Source: DTLC01 sp964555645 (GTDB lineage Bacteria; Verrucomicrobiota; Verrucomicrobiia; Limisphaerales; DTLC01). From it: DNA of 63,506 bases. The notes beneath the pieces are model-generated. The model had not been told where the DNA came from and did no database searches. It saw nothing but the letters and a program-made list of their open reading frames with translations. The DNA is taken from NCBI GenBank assembly GCA_964555645.1, contig CAZKTA010000017.1:1-63506 (forward strand), read 5' to 3'. Position 1 is the first letter of the stretch; each line of letters opens with the position of its first letter. The translations under genes and the position numbers were made by a program. Below, one piece after another: positions 17,828 through 26,897 of this stretch.

Positions 17828-19279
17828 ATGCACATCCATGTAAAAGTAGGTTCGGTGTTGCGTAACTTCGTCGGGTCATTCACCGACATGCTTAAGTGCC
17901 CACTCGGACTATGGATTGTTATTGGCGCGTTTGTGGTCGAGTCAATGGCGTACTTCGGTGTGCTCACACTTATGACAACGTACCTGTCGGGTGACCTCGG
18001 CTGGGGCGACGCAGCCGCGAGTGTAACTGTCTCGATTTTCACAATGCTGGTCACATTGTTTATGATTGGGCTCGGCAGTTATGCCGAGGTATTCGGCCTG
18101 CGCCGCGCAATAATCTTTGCACTGGCGCTTACAGCGGCCGGGCGTGTGCTTTACAGTGTGGCACCACAATTAGGGGGCGGCGTAATCGTCGTTGTAACGG
18201 TGCTTGGTGCATTGCTTGTGATAGCCGCCGGTGAAGGCATCCTTCAGCCGGTCTGCTATTCCGGCGTCAAACAATATACAGACGGCAAAACCAGCTCGAT
18301 GGGTTACGGCCTGATCTACGCAATCATGAATTTGGGGATAGTGTGCATAGGCGCCTTGTCAGCTTGGATCCGACCGGCCGTGCAGGACATCAAACACGGC
18401 CATGGCAATGTGCACAGGTTCGGCCGACCGTTCCTTGATTTTTTGGCTGGTTTCGCAAACACGGGCGTGCAAGCAGTCAACTGGACATGCGTTGGGATCA
18501 CGGTTTTTGCCCTGGCGCTGTTTACACTGTTTTTCAACAGAAAAATCGAGTCTGCTAAGCTCCGGCCCGACACAGCAGAACAACAGCGAAAGTTAAATAC
18601 GGCACCTTTGGCGGCTCGGCTCAAAACCTATTTCACCGAAGGCCCATTCTCGAACTGGCGGTTTATCTTTTTCATATTCATGCTGTTGCCGGTACGGACA
18701 CTCTTTGCGCATCAATGGCTGACCATGCCCCAGTACATTTTGCGCGCGTACGATAAACCCGTAGCCGACAAGATGGAGTGGCTGGTCAACTGGATTAACC
18801 CGGCTATCATCTTTTTCGGTGTGCCGATTGCAACTGCGCTAACCCGACGGGTCAATGTTTACACAATGATGATTATTGGCTCGTTTGTCTCCGCTGCGCC
18901 GACCTTTTTATTGTGTGGGGGACCGAACCTGACGCTGCTGATCACGTACTTTGTTCTGTTTTCGATAGGCGAAGCGCTTTGGTCGGCGCGGTTCCTCGAG
19001 TACGCCGCTGAGCTTGCCCCACCTGGCCGAATTGCACAGTACATGGGTTTGGCTAATGTGCCGTGGTTGCTCGCAAAAGGAACAACCGGCCTGTACTCGG
19101 GCTTGTTGCTCGCGCGGTATTGTCCCGCGGATACACCTCCCGAGAATCTGCAAACAGGCACGCTCTGGTTTATCTACGGGTGCATCGCGATGACGTCGCC
19201 GCTTGGACTATGGCTCGCCCGCAAATGGGTCACAACCGGGTTACACCCGAGCCGGGTTGATGCGGCCGTAAACCGCTGA
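17828..19279 (+). CDS. Major facilitator superfamily transporter, POT/PTR-like
   Basis: A 483-residue membrane protein with about 12 hydrophobic segments. The first begins at LWIVIGAFVVESMAYFGVLT and the region GYGLIYAIMNLGIVCIGAL resembles proton-coupled oligopeptide transporters. A central soluble loop (residues around 225-270) separates two halves. The substrate is not evident. I start at MHIHVKVGSVLRNF; the frame is open 46 codons further up across a hairpin. A copy of the dispersed repeat begins about 65 bases after the stop. Confidence 0.82.
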   Translation: MHIHVKVGSVLRNFVGSFTDMLKCPLGLWIVIGAFVVESMAYFGVLTLMTTYLSGDLGWGDAAASVTVSIFTMLVTLFMIGLGSYAEVFGLRRAIIFALALTAAGRVLYSVAPQLGGGVIVVVTVLGALLVIAAGEGILQPVCYSGVKQYTDGKTSSMGYGLIYAIMNLGIVCIGALSAWIRPAVQDIKHGHGNVHRFGRPFLDFLAGFANTGVQAVNWTCVGITVFALALFTLFFNRKIESAKLRPDTAEQQRKLNTAPLAARLKTYFTEGPFSNWRFIFFIFMLLPVRTLFAHQWLTMPQYILRAYDKPVADKMEWLVNWINPAIIFFGVPIATALTRRVNVYTMMIIGSFVSAAPTFLLCGGPNLTLLITYFVLFSIGEALWSARFLEYAAELAPPGRIAQYMGLANVPWLLAKGTTGLYSGLLLARYCPADTPPENLQTGTLWFIYGCIAMTSPLGLWLARKWVTTGLHPSRVDAAVNR

Positions 19280-19344
19280 GATGGTAGTAGTCCCGTGTGC
19301 CGGGCACAGAAAGCGCTTTTCCAAGTCAGTTTTTTTGATCGCGG

Positions 19345-19724
19345 TTCGACTAATAACATTTTCACCTTGTAACCGTGCCATTTGGCCCGAACTGCCTGGT
19401 TGGATGTGGAGCACATGGCGGCCTGCGTGCGGCTTTGCGCGCCCCGGCGCAAAACACACTCAGTACACACTTGTTCCTGAACCGACCAGCATGCCGCGTG
19501 CAAATGTGTTGCACGCAAGGTCTGGCTGCGCGTGTGCACGCACAGCAAAGGCGCCGCCAGCGACCACCGCTGCAGCAGCGGGGGGATGTGTGCGCTTCAT
19601 AATCCAGTTTTTTCGGGCTCAGTGGATTTGGTAGTGCTCCGCTTGCTGCGCATGGACCAGCGCACACGCAGTTTGTGCACTGCCTTTCGACAACGGTGCA
19701 ATTCCAAACCGTAACTGGTATAAA
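19345..19724 (+). repeat. Dispersed intergenic repeat, copy C (most complete)
   Basis: Best preserved of the five copies. It runs from TAATAACATTTTCACCTTG through GTGCCATTTGGCCCGAACT, GGTTGGATGTGGAGCACATG, CGTGCAAATGTGTTGCACGC and AATCCAGTTTTTTCGGGC to CCGTAACTGGTATAA. A near-palindrome, CTGCGCGTG-TG-CACGCACAG, lies at the position that can form a hairpin in the other full copies. Short open frames exist, but none is conserved in all copies. Confidence 0.82.
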
Positions 19725-19935
19725 GAGAAACCGTTCGACACACGCACACTCGGTATGTGGGCATTGAACAACGCAGTTGCGTTCTGAAACCCACACTTGG
19801 AAGAACAGCGACACAGGTTTGTTGCACTTAACGGGCACACCTGCAGTTTCCCTGAAGACTTTAGGATAAAAACCTGTCCACGTGCTTTTGCACCCGCCCC
19901 AAAAACGGTACAACGAGCACCTGACCAGAAAACAA
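19725..19935. other. Intergenic stretch after repeat copy C
   Basis: I see no gene here. The stretch is between repeat copy C and the terminator of the minus-strand Ig-like protein gene. Open frames on both strands are short and without recognisable motifs. Confidence 0.5.
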
Positions 19936-19942
19936 CAACCCG

Positions 19943-19993
19943 GGCGTGCTGCTGCTTGTTTGATTTGAAACACTCAGATAACAGCAGCACGCC
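19943..19993 (-). terminator. Terminator hairpin after the Ig-like protein gene
   Basis: GGCGTGCTGCTG (19943-19954) pairs exactly with CAGCAGCACGCC (19982-19993): a 12-bp stem with a 27-base loop. On the minus strand it is followed by GGGTTGTTGTTTTC, a weakly T-rich tract, 40 bases after the end of the minus-strand gene. The loop is long for a classic intrinsic terminator. On the plus strand the stem is followed by TTAGTTTT, so it may work in both directions. Confidence 0.6.
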
Positions 19994-20033
19994 TTAGTTT
20001 TAACGAGCTTTTCGGGGCGAACCAACAGCGGCC

Positions 20034-22109
20034 CTACGGCTGCCAACGTAACCTGAAGAATTGCGCCTGCCCAGTTACAGGCACAACATACGGGCTAGTT
20101 GCACCTTCGACCTTCGCGTATGGTCCAGTCACCGTTGGCGCGGACTCAAGCCAAAACGCCGGGTCCGACCACGTTAGCACCACATTTGAGCCTACCAACT
20201 GGATCTGAAGCGGAACTGGCACTGGAGCAGTCCCGATTGGATTGCCGTAGATTGTCACCAGGTCGTATCTAATTGTGCCGCCTGCGTTGCCACCGCCGTA
20301 GGTGCCTGTCACACCGACGTATCTGTCATCGCCGGAGCCGGTTGCAGTGCTCTCGAACTCGATGACAAGTCGCCAAGCGAAGTTGGGGTTGTTGGCTACG
20401 CCCGGTACTCCAGACAAGTCAACCGAATACAACCAGAACGCAAGGCTGGCATCAGTGTACGCAATCACGGGTCCGTCGATGAAATCGGTCCCGTTTGTGG
20501 TGTATTGGAACCGCTGATAACGGCTAGCAGTTGCACTGTGGCGTTGTTCCCAAGCGATCTTGATGTCTTTGTACCCGACCGTGCTGACCTTGAACTGCAC
20601 GCCAACCATCTTGTTGGATTGAGCTGCGTTGGTGGGATAGAACTGTGTGTTCCAGCCGAAATTCGTACCGGTAAGCACGGCTGCTGGGTCCGAAAAGCTC
20701 CCAGTTGCAAAGTATGCATTTGTGCCGCCGATGCCGTAGCCGACAATTGATGCGGTACCGCTGCCAACGACGGGTGCGGGCGCAAACCGGTTGTCGTTTG
20801 TGTCGTTGAAAGTCCATCGCGCAAGCACTTGCGTGGGCACCGCAAGAACAGTCAGGCGTGCCGGGGCGCTTGTTGCCATGCCAAGTGCACCGGATACAAC
20901 CATCATGTAGTAACCTGCGTTTGCAAGCTGGACGTTTGTGACGTTAAGCGCGTTTCCGGTTGCGCCTTCGATCAGGTTTGTCCAGTTAAAGTACCACTGT
21001 TGTCCCAGCGGCTCTGTGCCGGCTGCAGTGACATAGAAATTGGCCGTGTCACCAGGCATGTTCGTCCGGCTCAACGGTGTTGGGCCAGTCCGAATCGCCG
21101 GGTCAATCACGGTTAGAATAGCTACCTGACTTGTCCGGCTGCTGATTGCGTTTGTCACTACCACACTGTACCCGCCTGCGTCGGCAGCAAACACGTTGCT
21201 CACGTACAGTACCGGCGTTGTGGCCCCAACGATCTTTGCGCCGTCGTCGTAAAGGTCGATGCCATCTTTGCGCCACTGGTAGTATAGTGGGCCGGTACCT
21301 GTCGCTTGAACGGTGAATGTTGCCGTTGTGGCGGCTGCATTTGTCCTGCTCTGCGGATGACCAACAATTTCAACAGGATTGATCTGGGCAATGTCTTGCC
21401 AAGACAACGAAAAATTATCTATGCCGAATGTGTCCCGGCTGCCACTGCCTGTGGAATTACTAAGGGCTACAATCCGGATCCAAACCGGTTGAGCCTGGTT
21501 ATCCAGTGCGCTACCGAATGAAATGTTCATGCGCGTGGCGCCGAAGGTACCTGGGTCCGGATAAGTCGCAACCGGGATAAACGTGGCTGGTGGGTCGCCG
21601 ATCCCGTAATCAATCGTCCAAGTAGTGCTGCGCGGCTGCACGCTGAGCATCAGCATATCAAGGCTCAACGCGAAGTTGCCTCGACCAAGTGTGTCTTGGA
21701 TTTTGAGCACAAAGGCAGCACCAGGATCGCCGTATGCACTGGTTTGTCGGATGCCAAGTGCGCGGTTGGTGGTAGCGGCTTGGATTCCGGCCGACTCCGT
21801 TCCGATAAAGTTCGTGCCGTAGTCAGACACGGTCGAGGCGTGATTACCAAACTTACCCGTCGTGAGTGCCCAATAATTCGAGTCCGGGGAAGAGTTTCCA
21901 GCCAGCCACGCTTGAATGGCGCCAACAGCATTGGCCGTGGCACCTGTGCGGACCGTCCATCCGTCAGGCAGGCCATCGGCAATCCCATTGAAGTCTTGGA
22001 AATAATTAGTGCCTGTGAGCACAAGCCCCGGTTGAGCACTGGCACTCTGCACGAGCAATGCGCCAAGCAGTATCACAACGCTAACTTTGCGAGTTAGGCG
22101 AGTTTTCAT
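20034..22109 (-). CDS. Secreted Ig-like domain protein
   Basis: A 691-residue exported protein. The N terminus MKTRLTRKVSVVILLGALL plus ASAQ is a signal peptide. An N-terminal jelly-roll-like region (FQDFNGIADGLPDGWTV) is followed by two Ig-like domains with LYYQWRKDG and QQWYFNWTN, each ending YYMMVVS- or YSVVVTN-like. The C-terminal module LQIQLVGSNVVLTWSD to QFFRLRW is typical of large secreted verrucomicrobial proteins. Partner unknown, perhaps polysaccharide. It lies 43 bases downstream of the prepilin-like gene on the same strand, so the two are probably co-transcribed. Confidence 0.85.
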   Translation of the reverse strand: MKTRLTRKVSVVILLGALLVQSASAQPGLVLTGTNYFQDFNGIADGLPDGWTVRTGATANAVGAIQAWLAGNSSPDSNYWALTTGKFGNHASTVSDYGTNFIGTESAGIQAATTNRALGIRQTSAYGDPGAAFVLKIQDTLGRGNFALSLDMLMLSVQPRSTTWTIDYGIGDPPATFIPVATYPDPGTFGATRMNISFGSALDNQAQPVWIRIVALSNSTGSGSRDTFGIDNFSLSWQDIAQINPVEIVGHPQSRTNAAATTATFTVQATGTGPLYYQWRKDGIDLYDDGAKIVGATTPVLYVSNVFAADAGGYSVVVTNAISSRTSQVAILTVIDPAIRTGPTPLSRTNMPGDTANFYVTAAGTEPLGQQWYFNWTNLIEGATGNALNVTNVQLANAGYYMMVVSGALGMATSAPARLTVLAVPTQVLARWTFNDTNDNRFAPAPVVGSGTASIVGYGIGGTNAYFATGSFSDPAAVLTGTNFGWNTQFYPTNAAQSNKMVGVQFKVSTVGYKDIKIAWEQRHSATASRYQRFQYTTNGTDFIDGPVIAYTDASLAFWLYSVDLSGVPGVANNPNFAWRLVIEFESTATGSGDDRYVGVTGTYGGGNAGGTIRYDLVTIYGNPIGTAPVPVPLQIQLVGSNVVLTWSDPAFWLESAPTVTGPYAKVEGATSPYVVPVTGQAQFFRLRWQP

Positions 22110-22152
22110 AGCTGTGAGTTTGTTGTTGGTTTTGGCTTTTGAGTTGGTTGTT

Positions 22153-23034
22153 TCACGGGTTCAACGCGCGGTACGGCGGATTCCAAATCACGTCCGGATT
22201 CAGCCATTCGAACCCGTTCGGTTGTTCCTGTTTAACTTTGCTTTGCTTAAAAAACGCGGCGTGTCCGTCAACAAAGTTCAATACGCCGCCCTGTTTTTTG
22301 GCGTGCCTGGCCGGGAACGCGCGCCAACGCGCCGCTGGGTTGACAGAGTAATAGTTGTTGCCGGGACTAAAGCCCTCTGAGGAATTAAATACCGAATCTG
22401 TCATGAGCACTGTCAGAGGTGGTTTAGGGATCTGCGTAATCTTTGGCATTGTTGGGTACGGAAACGCATCTGCGTTGCCCATGCCGGGCCGTTGCCGTTT
22501 AAGGTCAATGTTCATCACGTAGCTAAAGAAACCGTGGATACCGCCTCCAGCAACATTCATCAGGTCCGAATCCGGCATGGACGCAGCGGGGCAGTGCCAC
22601 AATTTGCCTTGCCCACCTGGGAACGGCAGATTCTTCGCATTATCGCGCGGGTTACCGGTGGCATTTGCGGCGTAATTGGACAACGGGCGTTCTGCTACGT
22701 AACTTGGCCAAAGGTTGAACCACGCGTTGCGGTCCATAGCACCGCCGTTGCCCCCCGGGTACACGCCGGCTGCGTCCATGCCATCGCGCGGTATGGCGTC
22801 GTTGTTATCGTTGGCATACAATTGCTGCGCTAATCCCCACTGTCTCATATTCGACAAACAGTTGGCTGTTTTTGCCCTGTCGCGCGCAGCATTTAACGCC
22901 GGTAAAAGCAACGCCGCCAAAATGGCTATAATGGCAATCACAACCAGCAGTTCAATAAGTGTGAACGCTGCATGGTCATTTCGCCTGACTGGCTCAACCG
23001 GCTCGTTCAGTTTGGTTATCGTAACATCTTTCAC
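22153..23034 (-). CDS. Prepilin-like protein with type II/IV N-terminal signal
   Basis: A 293-residue protein with the type IV prepilin helix AFTLIELLVVIAIIAILAAL after a short charged leader. This is the pseudopilin-type signal that verrucomicrobia and planctomycetes carry on many secreted proteins. The C-terminal HAKKQGGVLNFVDGHAAFF is the family's His...Asp-Gly signature with a longer spacing than the common nine residues. The residue before the cleavage Phe is Ala rather than the usual Gly. First gene of a two-gene unit with the Ig-like protein. Confidence 0.85.
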   Translation of the reverse strand: MKDVTITKLNEPVEPVRRNDHAAFTLIELLVVIAIIAILAALLLPALNAARDRAKTANCLSNMRQWGLAQQLYANDNNDAIPRDGMDAAGVYPGGNGGAMDRNAWFNLWPSYVAERPLSNYAANATGNPRDNAKNLPFPGGQGKLWHCPAASMPDSDLMNVAGGGIHGFFSYVMNIDLKRQRPGMGNADAFPYPTMPKITQIPKPPLTVLMTDSVFNSSEGFSPGNNYYSVNPAARWRAFPARHAKKQGGVLNFVDGHAAFFKQSKVKQEQPNGFEWLNPDVIWNPPYRALNP

Positions 23035-23735
23035 CTTGCGCCGTGCACAAGCTCGGTGCGCAAAAGAACCTACTGTGCCCTTGGGGTTTTAGCAACATGG
23101 ACGCACCATCAGAAAGCAAAAGTTTTACACAATTGTTCACATATTTTCACAAATGCGCCCGCGCGTAAAGCAACCCGGCCTGGCTGCCGGCTTTTAGCGC
23201 AACAAACCGGTACGATAATTACTTTTCGTGTGCAACCACGCCATACATAGCAAAAAGGTCCCCGGTGCACCCGCGCATAGTTCGAGCCGGCTGAGCACAT
23301 GCGCATCTAGCCGGTGTGTTTCTCGCATACCTGCTTAGCAAGTTTTGCCATGTTACATTGAAAGGGTGTGTGCTCGGAAAATGCGCCCAAAAACCGTTTT
23401 ACAAACGGCGAATTTTGTCGAGCGAACAACACAGCCTTAACCCGGTCCACCGCGTGAATGACTGGGAGGTGTGCAGTTGCAATCTTGTTGAAGGCAGATG
23501 AGTGCGCAGGACTAAACCGTACATTTTCTGGTTATTCCATATCGGCGATTTGCGTGACCGCGAATTTGGTGGAGTTGGTTAACGCTGGCGTATCGAGTCT
23601 GCAATTTTTTAAGTGCGGCTGCTCTAAGGCTAAGGCATCCGAATTGTAGTCGGGAAAGACTTGCGGTTTGGCCTTTTTGGTGGCAATACTACTGTTGGCC
23701 ATTGGGCAAGCAATCAAACGCGCCAGCTCAACCTA
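23035..23735. other. 700-base region without a recognised gene
   Basis: Open frames here are all short (about 65 codons or fewer on the plus side) and lack motifs. The left end must hold the promoter of the minus-strand prepilin-like gene and the right end the tRNA promoter. I see no member of the dispersed repeat here. Confidence 0.5.
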
Positions 23736-23811
23736 TGCCAGAGTAGCTCAGTGGTAGAGCAGGGGACTCATAAGCCCTTGGTCGGGGGTTCAAATCCCTC
23801 CTCTGGCACCA
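23736..23811 (+). tRNA. tRNA with CAT anticodon (elongator Met or Ile2)
   Basis: Cloverleaf is visible: acceptor TGCCAGA pairs with TCTGGCA, D-arm AGCTCAGTGGTAGAGC, anticodon loop CTCATAA, T-arm GGGGGTTCAAATCCCTC, and CCA encoded at the end. The T1-A72 acceptor pair rules out a typical initiator. The variable loop TTGGTC resembles E. coli tRNA-Ile2, whose CAT anticodon is changed to lysidine, but elongator Met is equally possible. Position 31-39 is an A-G mismatch in the anticodon stem. Confidence 0.95.
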
Positions 23812-23847
23812 GATTTTTTCTGGGTTCGTCTCAGCGCTTTCAGCAAG

Positions 23848-26151
23848 TCAGTTTAACCCGAGCGCCAGGCCAATCTGCCTTGTTAAAAACGCCATGCTCC
23901 ATGCCAGCAGTGCCATGTAGGTCCATTGTATGATGGGCCATTTGATCGAGTTTGTCTCGCGCCACATAACAACGATGGTACTGGCGCATTGCAATGCGAA
24001 CACGTAAAACACCATCAACGTCAGCCCCGTAAGCGTTGTGTACACGGGTGTACCGTCGGGTTTACGCTGTGCTTTGAGTGTCTGGACAAGGTTCCGCACT
24101 GCAACATCTGAGCGATCGAATTGGCCGACGTTGTAAATAGTTGACATTGTGCTGACGAACACCTCGCGCGCGGCAAATGAGGTGACAATCCCAATGCCAA
24201 TTTTCCAATCGAACCCAAGCGGCGCAATTAGAGGCTCGATTAACCGCCCGGTGCGCCCGGCGAAACTTTGCATCAGGCGCGTTGCATTTCGTTCGGCTGC
24301 GATTGCATTTTGCAAAGCCAATCCTTCGGCTGTGCTCAGGTCACCTGCAGCAACGTTTGCCTGCACCTCAGCCAGCTTTGCTTTGTACGTCTGCTCGAGC
24401 TGCGTGTTGCGCGGGTATGTTGCGAGAAACCATAAGAGAATGTTTATGCCCAGAATAATCGTGCCGGCGCGGTACAGAAATAGTTTTGCGCGGTCCCACA
24501 TGTGCCGCAACACAGCGGTGAACATTGGCTTGCGATACGGCGGCAGTTCCATGACCACCATGGGCGGTTCGGCCCTGAGCAACGTGTTTTTGAACAGCCA
24601 CGCCATCAAAAGCGCAAATACAATGCCGAGCAGGTACATGCCGAACAACGTCAGCCCCGGTAGTTTCAAAAAGCCGAGCACGCGCGCGTCGGGTATGCAT
24701 GCCGAGATCAGCAGAGTGTACACTGGTAACCGCGCTGAGCAACTCATCAGAGGTGCAACCAGGCAAGTCACGAGTCTATCGCGTTGGCTTTCGATTGTGC
24801 GTGTGGCCATTATGCCGGGTATCGCGCATGCAAATGAGCTTAGCAACGGAATGAAACTTTTACCGGCCAGACCAACCTTGCTCAGGACCCTGTCCATTAA
24901 AAATGCTGCGCGTGCCATGTAACCTGTGTCTTCCAAAAACTCAATGAACAAAAACAGCAGCAATATCTGCGGCAAAAAAACAACCACGGCACCTACACCG
25001 CCCACAACGCCGTCAACAAGCAGGTCGTGCAGGTCGCCGGCAGGCACAATGCGGTCGAGCGCACTACCCAATAGCCCAACGCATAGCTCCAATGCAAATG
25101 TCGGTATTCGTCCCAAGACGAACATTGCTTGGAACATCAGCGCCATTATAACCAGGAAAATTGCCGTGCCCCACACACGATGCGTCAGTACACGGTCAAG
25201 TTTGTCTGTGAAACTTCCGCCAGCCTGCTCATGCTCGGTAGTTACAGCCTGTTGTATTGCGTGTGCGGTTGCGTACCTGGCCTCAATTGGTACCGTGCGC
25301 CAATCAATCCCAGCAGATTCAAGTCGTGCGCGTGCAGCAGTGACGGCGTCCAAGACAGTTTTAGGCAAATGTTTAGCGCTTGCGCTGAGGGCACGCGCAC
25401 TGCTCAACAGCAGGAGTGCCTCTGCCGAAGCAAGCGCCGCCGGGTAGGGCCGGATCGTTCCAAGTAAGGTAGCCAGCGTGTCAACCTCGGCTTGGAACGG
25501 TTTGGGTAACTGGCAAAAGGATTTTGGTTGAGTCGGGTTCGGCTGTTGCAGCGCCGAAATTATTGCGTTGCGCAATTCAGGTATGCCTTTTCGGCCAACT
25601 GCAACTGTGGGCACAACAGGTACACCGAGCGCGTCGGCTAGTTTTGATGCATCAACTTGTCTGCCGTTGGCTTCGGCCACGTCCACCATGTTCAACGCAA
25701 CCATGGTCGGGTAACCAAGCTCGATCACCTGCGTTGCGTAGTAAAGGTTGCGTTCGAGGTTTGAGGCATCCACTACAATCACAACAAGTGCCGGAGGCGG
25801 TACATCCGACTGGTGCTGCAACAGCACGTCACATGCGATCTGTTCCGCGATTGAGGTTGGGCGCAGGCTGTACGCGCCCGGCAGGTCAAGCACACGCGCG
25901 TTTAACCCGGCTGGTGCACCGCTGAGCCTGCCCTCGATACGCTCGACAGTTACACCGGCGTAATTACCGACCTTGGCGCGCAGACCGGTAAGCGCGTTAA
26001 ACACCGTTGTCTTGCCCGTGTTCGGGTTGCCCGTAAGAACCACATACAACGGCTCTGCAGACTTGACGGGTGCACAAGGCGCAGGTGCCACGTCTCCCCC
26101 AGAAAACTGAGTTTCCTTGTGGTTGCGTGCGGGGTACTGTGTTTGGCTCAT
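23848..26151 (-). CDS. feoB: Ferrous iron transporter FeoB
   Basis: Inner-membrane Fe(II) transporter (767 residues). The N-terminal G domain has G1 GNPNTGKTT, G3 DLPGAYSL and G4 NMVD. The membrane part carries the gate motifs FLPQILLLFLFIEFLEDTGY and CAIPGI, and the second half has PPYRKP. I start at MSQTQYP because its ATG overlaps the feoA stop (ATGA), implying coupling; about 40 residues precede the G domain. Part of feoA-feoA-feoB. Confidence 0.96.
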   Translation of the reverse strand: MSQTQYPARNHKETQFSGGDVAPAPCAPVKSAEPLYVVLTGNPNTGKTTVFNALTGLRAKVGNYAGVTVERIEGRLSGAPAGLNARVLDLPGAYSLRPTSIAEQIACDVLLQHQSDVPPPALVVIVVDASNLERNLYYATQVIELGYPTMVALNMVDVAEANGRQVDASKLADALGVPVVPTVAVGRKGIPELRNAIISALQQPNPTQPKSFCQLPKPFQAEVDTLATLLGTIRPYPAALASAEALLLLSSARALSASAKHLPKTVLDAVTAARARLESAGIDWRTVPIEARYATAHAIQQAVTTEHEQAGGSFTDKLDRVLTHRVWGTAIFLVIMALMFQAMFVLGRIPTFALELCVGLLGSALDRIVPAGDLHDLLVDGVVGGVGAVVVFLPQILLLFLFIEFLEDTGYMARAAFLMDRVLSKVGLAGKSFIPLLSSFACAIPGIMATRTIESQRDRLVTCLVAPLMSCSARLPVYTLLISACIPDARVLGFLKLPGLTLFGMYLLGIVFALLMAWLFKNTLLRAEPPMVVMELPPYRKPMFTAVLRHMWDRAKLFLYRAGTIILGINILLWFLATYPRNTQLEQTYKAKLAEVQANVAAGDLSTAEGLALQNAIAAERNATRLMQSFAGRTGRLIEPLIAPLGFDWKIGIGIVTSFAAREVFVSTMSTIYNVGQFDRSDVAVRNLVQTLKAQRKPDGTPVYTTLTGLTLMVFYVFALQCASTIVVMWRETNSIKWPIIQWTYMALLAWSMAFLTRQIGLALGLN

Positions 26152-26417
26152 TTCGAATTCGTTTGCCTCGGCACCATGTCGCCAAGGCACACCCAAATCT
26201 GGTCGGCTTCGTGCCTGCGCAAGCTCAGATTGTACCCGCGCACTCGGATCTCGATCGGGTCACCAAAGGGAGCAAATCGGACAAGCTCGACCGGTGTGCC
26301 AACCAATAGACCGAGCTCAAATAGCCTGCGCCTGTCTTCGGCAGGCAACCTGATCTCGGCTACGGTCGCGCTTGCACCTTCGCTCAGCGCTGTAAGTGGT
26401 TTGGGTTCAACCGCCAT
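26148..26417 (-). CDS. feoA: FeoA-family protein, second copy
   Basis: A small SH3-like cytosolic partner of FeoB (89 residues). Recognised from DRRRLFELGLLVGTPVELV and GDPIEIRVRGYNLSLRRHEADQIWV. Its stop overlaps the feoB ATG and its ATG directly follows the stop of the upstream feoA-like gene, so three proteins are made from one tightly packed transcript. Confidence 0.92.
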   Translation of the reverse strand: MAVEPKPLTALSEGASATVAEIRLPAEDRRRLFELGLLVGTPVELVRFAPFGDPIEIRVRGYNLSLRRHEADQIWVCLGDMVPRQTNSK

Positions 26418-26714
26418 TTAACCTGTACCAGTCAAGTCTTTGGGAAGCTCAACCAAGATGTTGTCTGCTAAATCTTTGCTCAACCACAGTTGAGTACCTG
26501 CAACCTGGCAAATGTAGCTAGGCTGGCGGCTCACCAGTTTGATTTGTCGGCGCTCCGCCAAACCCATCTCGCGCAACCTGTCTGCGTCATCAGCCGACAC
26601 CGCCAACTTTTTGATGCGCACAACCGTGCCCGCTGCAACCTTGCTCAGCGGACAAACCGCTACAGCCGCACCAGGCTGGCGCGCTTTCGACTCGGCCGGC
26701 TTTTTATCGTGCAT
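26418..26714 (-). CDS. FeoA-like protein, first copy
   Basis: 98 residues from the ATG of MHDKKPAESKAR; the frame extends 18 codons upstream. The core DADRLREMGLAERRQIKLV and TQLWLSKDLADNILV is FeoA-like but differs from the following FeoA. An N-terminal tail includes CPLSKVAAG. Doubled FeoA domains before FeoB are known in other bacteria. This is the first gene of the operon; a 13-bp inverted repeat sits about 80 bases upstream. Confidence 0.88.
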   Translation of the reverse strand: MHDKKPAESKARQPGAAVAVCPLSKVAAGTVVRIKKLAVSADDADRLREMGLAERRQIKLVSRQPSYICQVAGTQLWLSKDLADNILVELPKDLTGTG

Positions 26715-26792
26715 CGGCTGAGGATAACCCAATTGCGCACCACTGGCAAGAAACACTGGCCCCGACACGCCCGTTTTACAGTCGCAATAACC

Positions 26793-26836
26793 GCAAAAAC
26801 TGTGTTCGTGGTGTGTATCTGGTACACAGTTTTTGC
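26793..26836. promoter_or_regulatory. 13-bp inverted repeat between feo operon and TPR gene
   Basis: GCAAAAACTGTGT (26793-26805) and ACACAGTTTTTGC (26824-26836) are exact inverted copies with an 18-base spacer. The site lies between divergent genes, 79 bases from the first feoA-like start and 62 bases before the TPR gene. It could bind a dimeric regulator or act as a bidirectional hairpin with A/T flanks. It does not resemble a Fur box. Confidence 0.5.
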
Positions 26837-26877
26837 ATCCGCGCGACTAAAAACGGTGTTTACACGCTTGCAGCCTT

Positions 26878-26883
26878 TATAAT
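26878..26883 (+). promoter_or_regulatory. Possible -10 box before the TPR gene
   Basis: TATAAT, a perfect sigma-70 -10 hexamer, 15 bases before the start of the downstream gene. No good -35 is seen at the right distance (TTTACA is only 13 bases upstream). With a normal start point the transcript would have a very short leader. Confidence 0.35.
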
Positions 26884-26897
26884 AGGTTATCAAGTGC

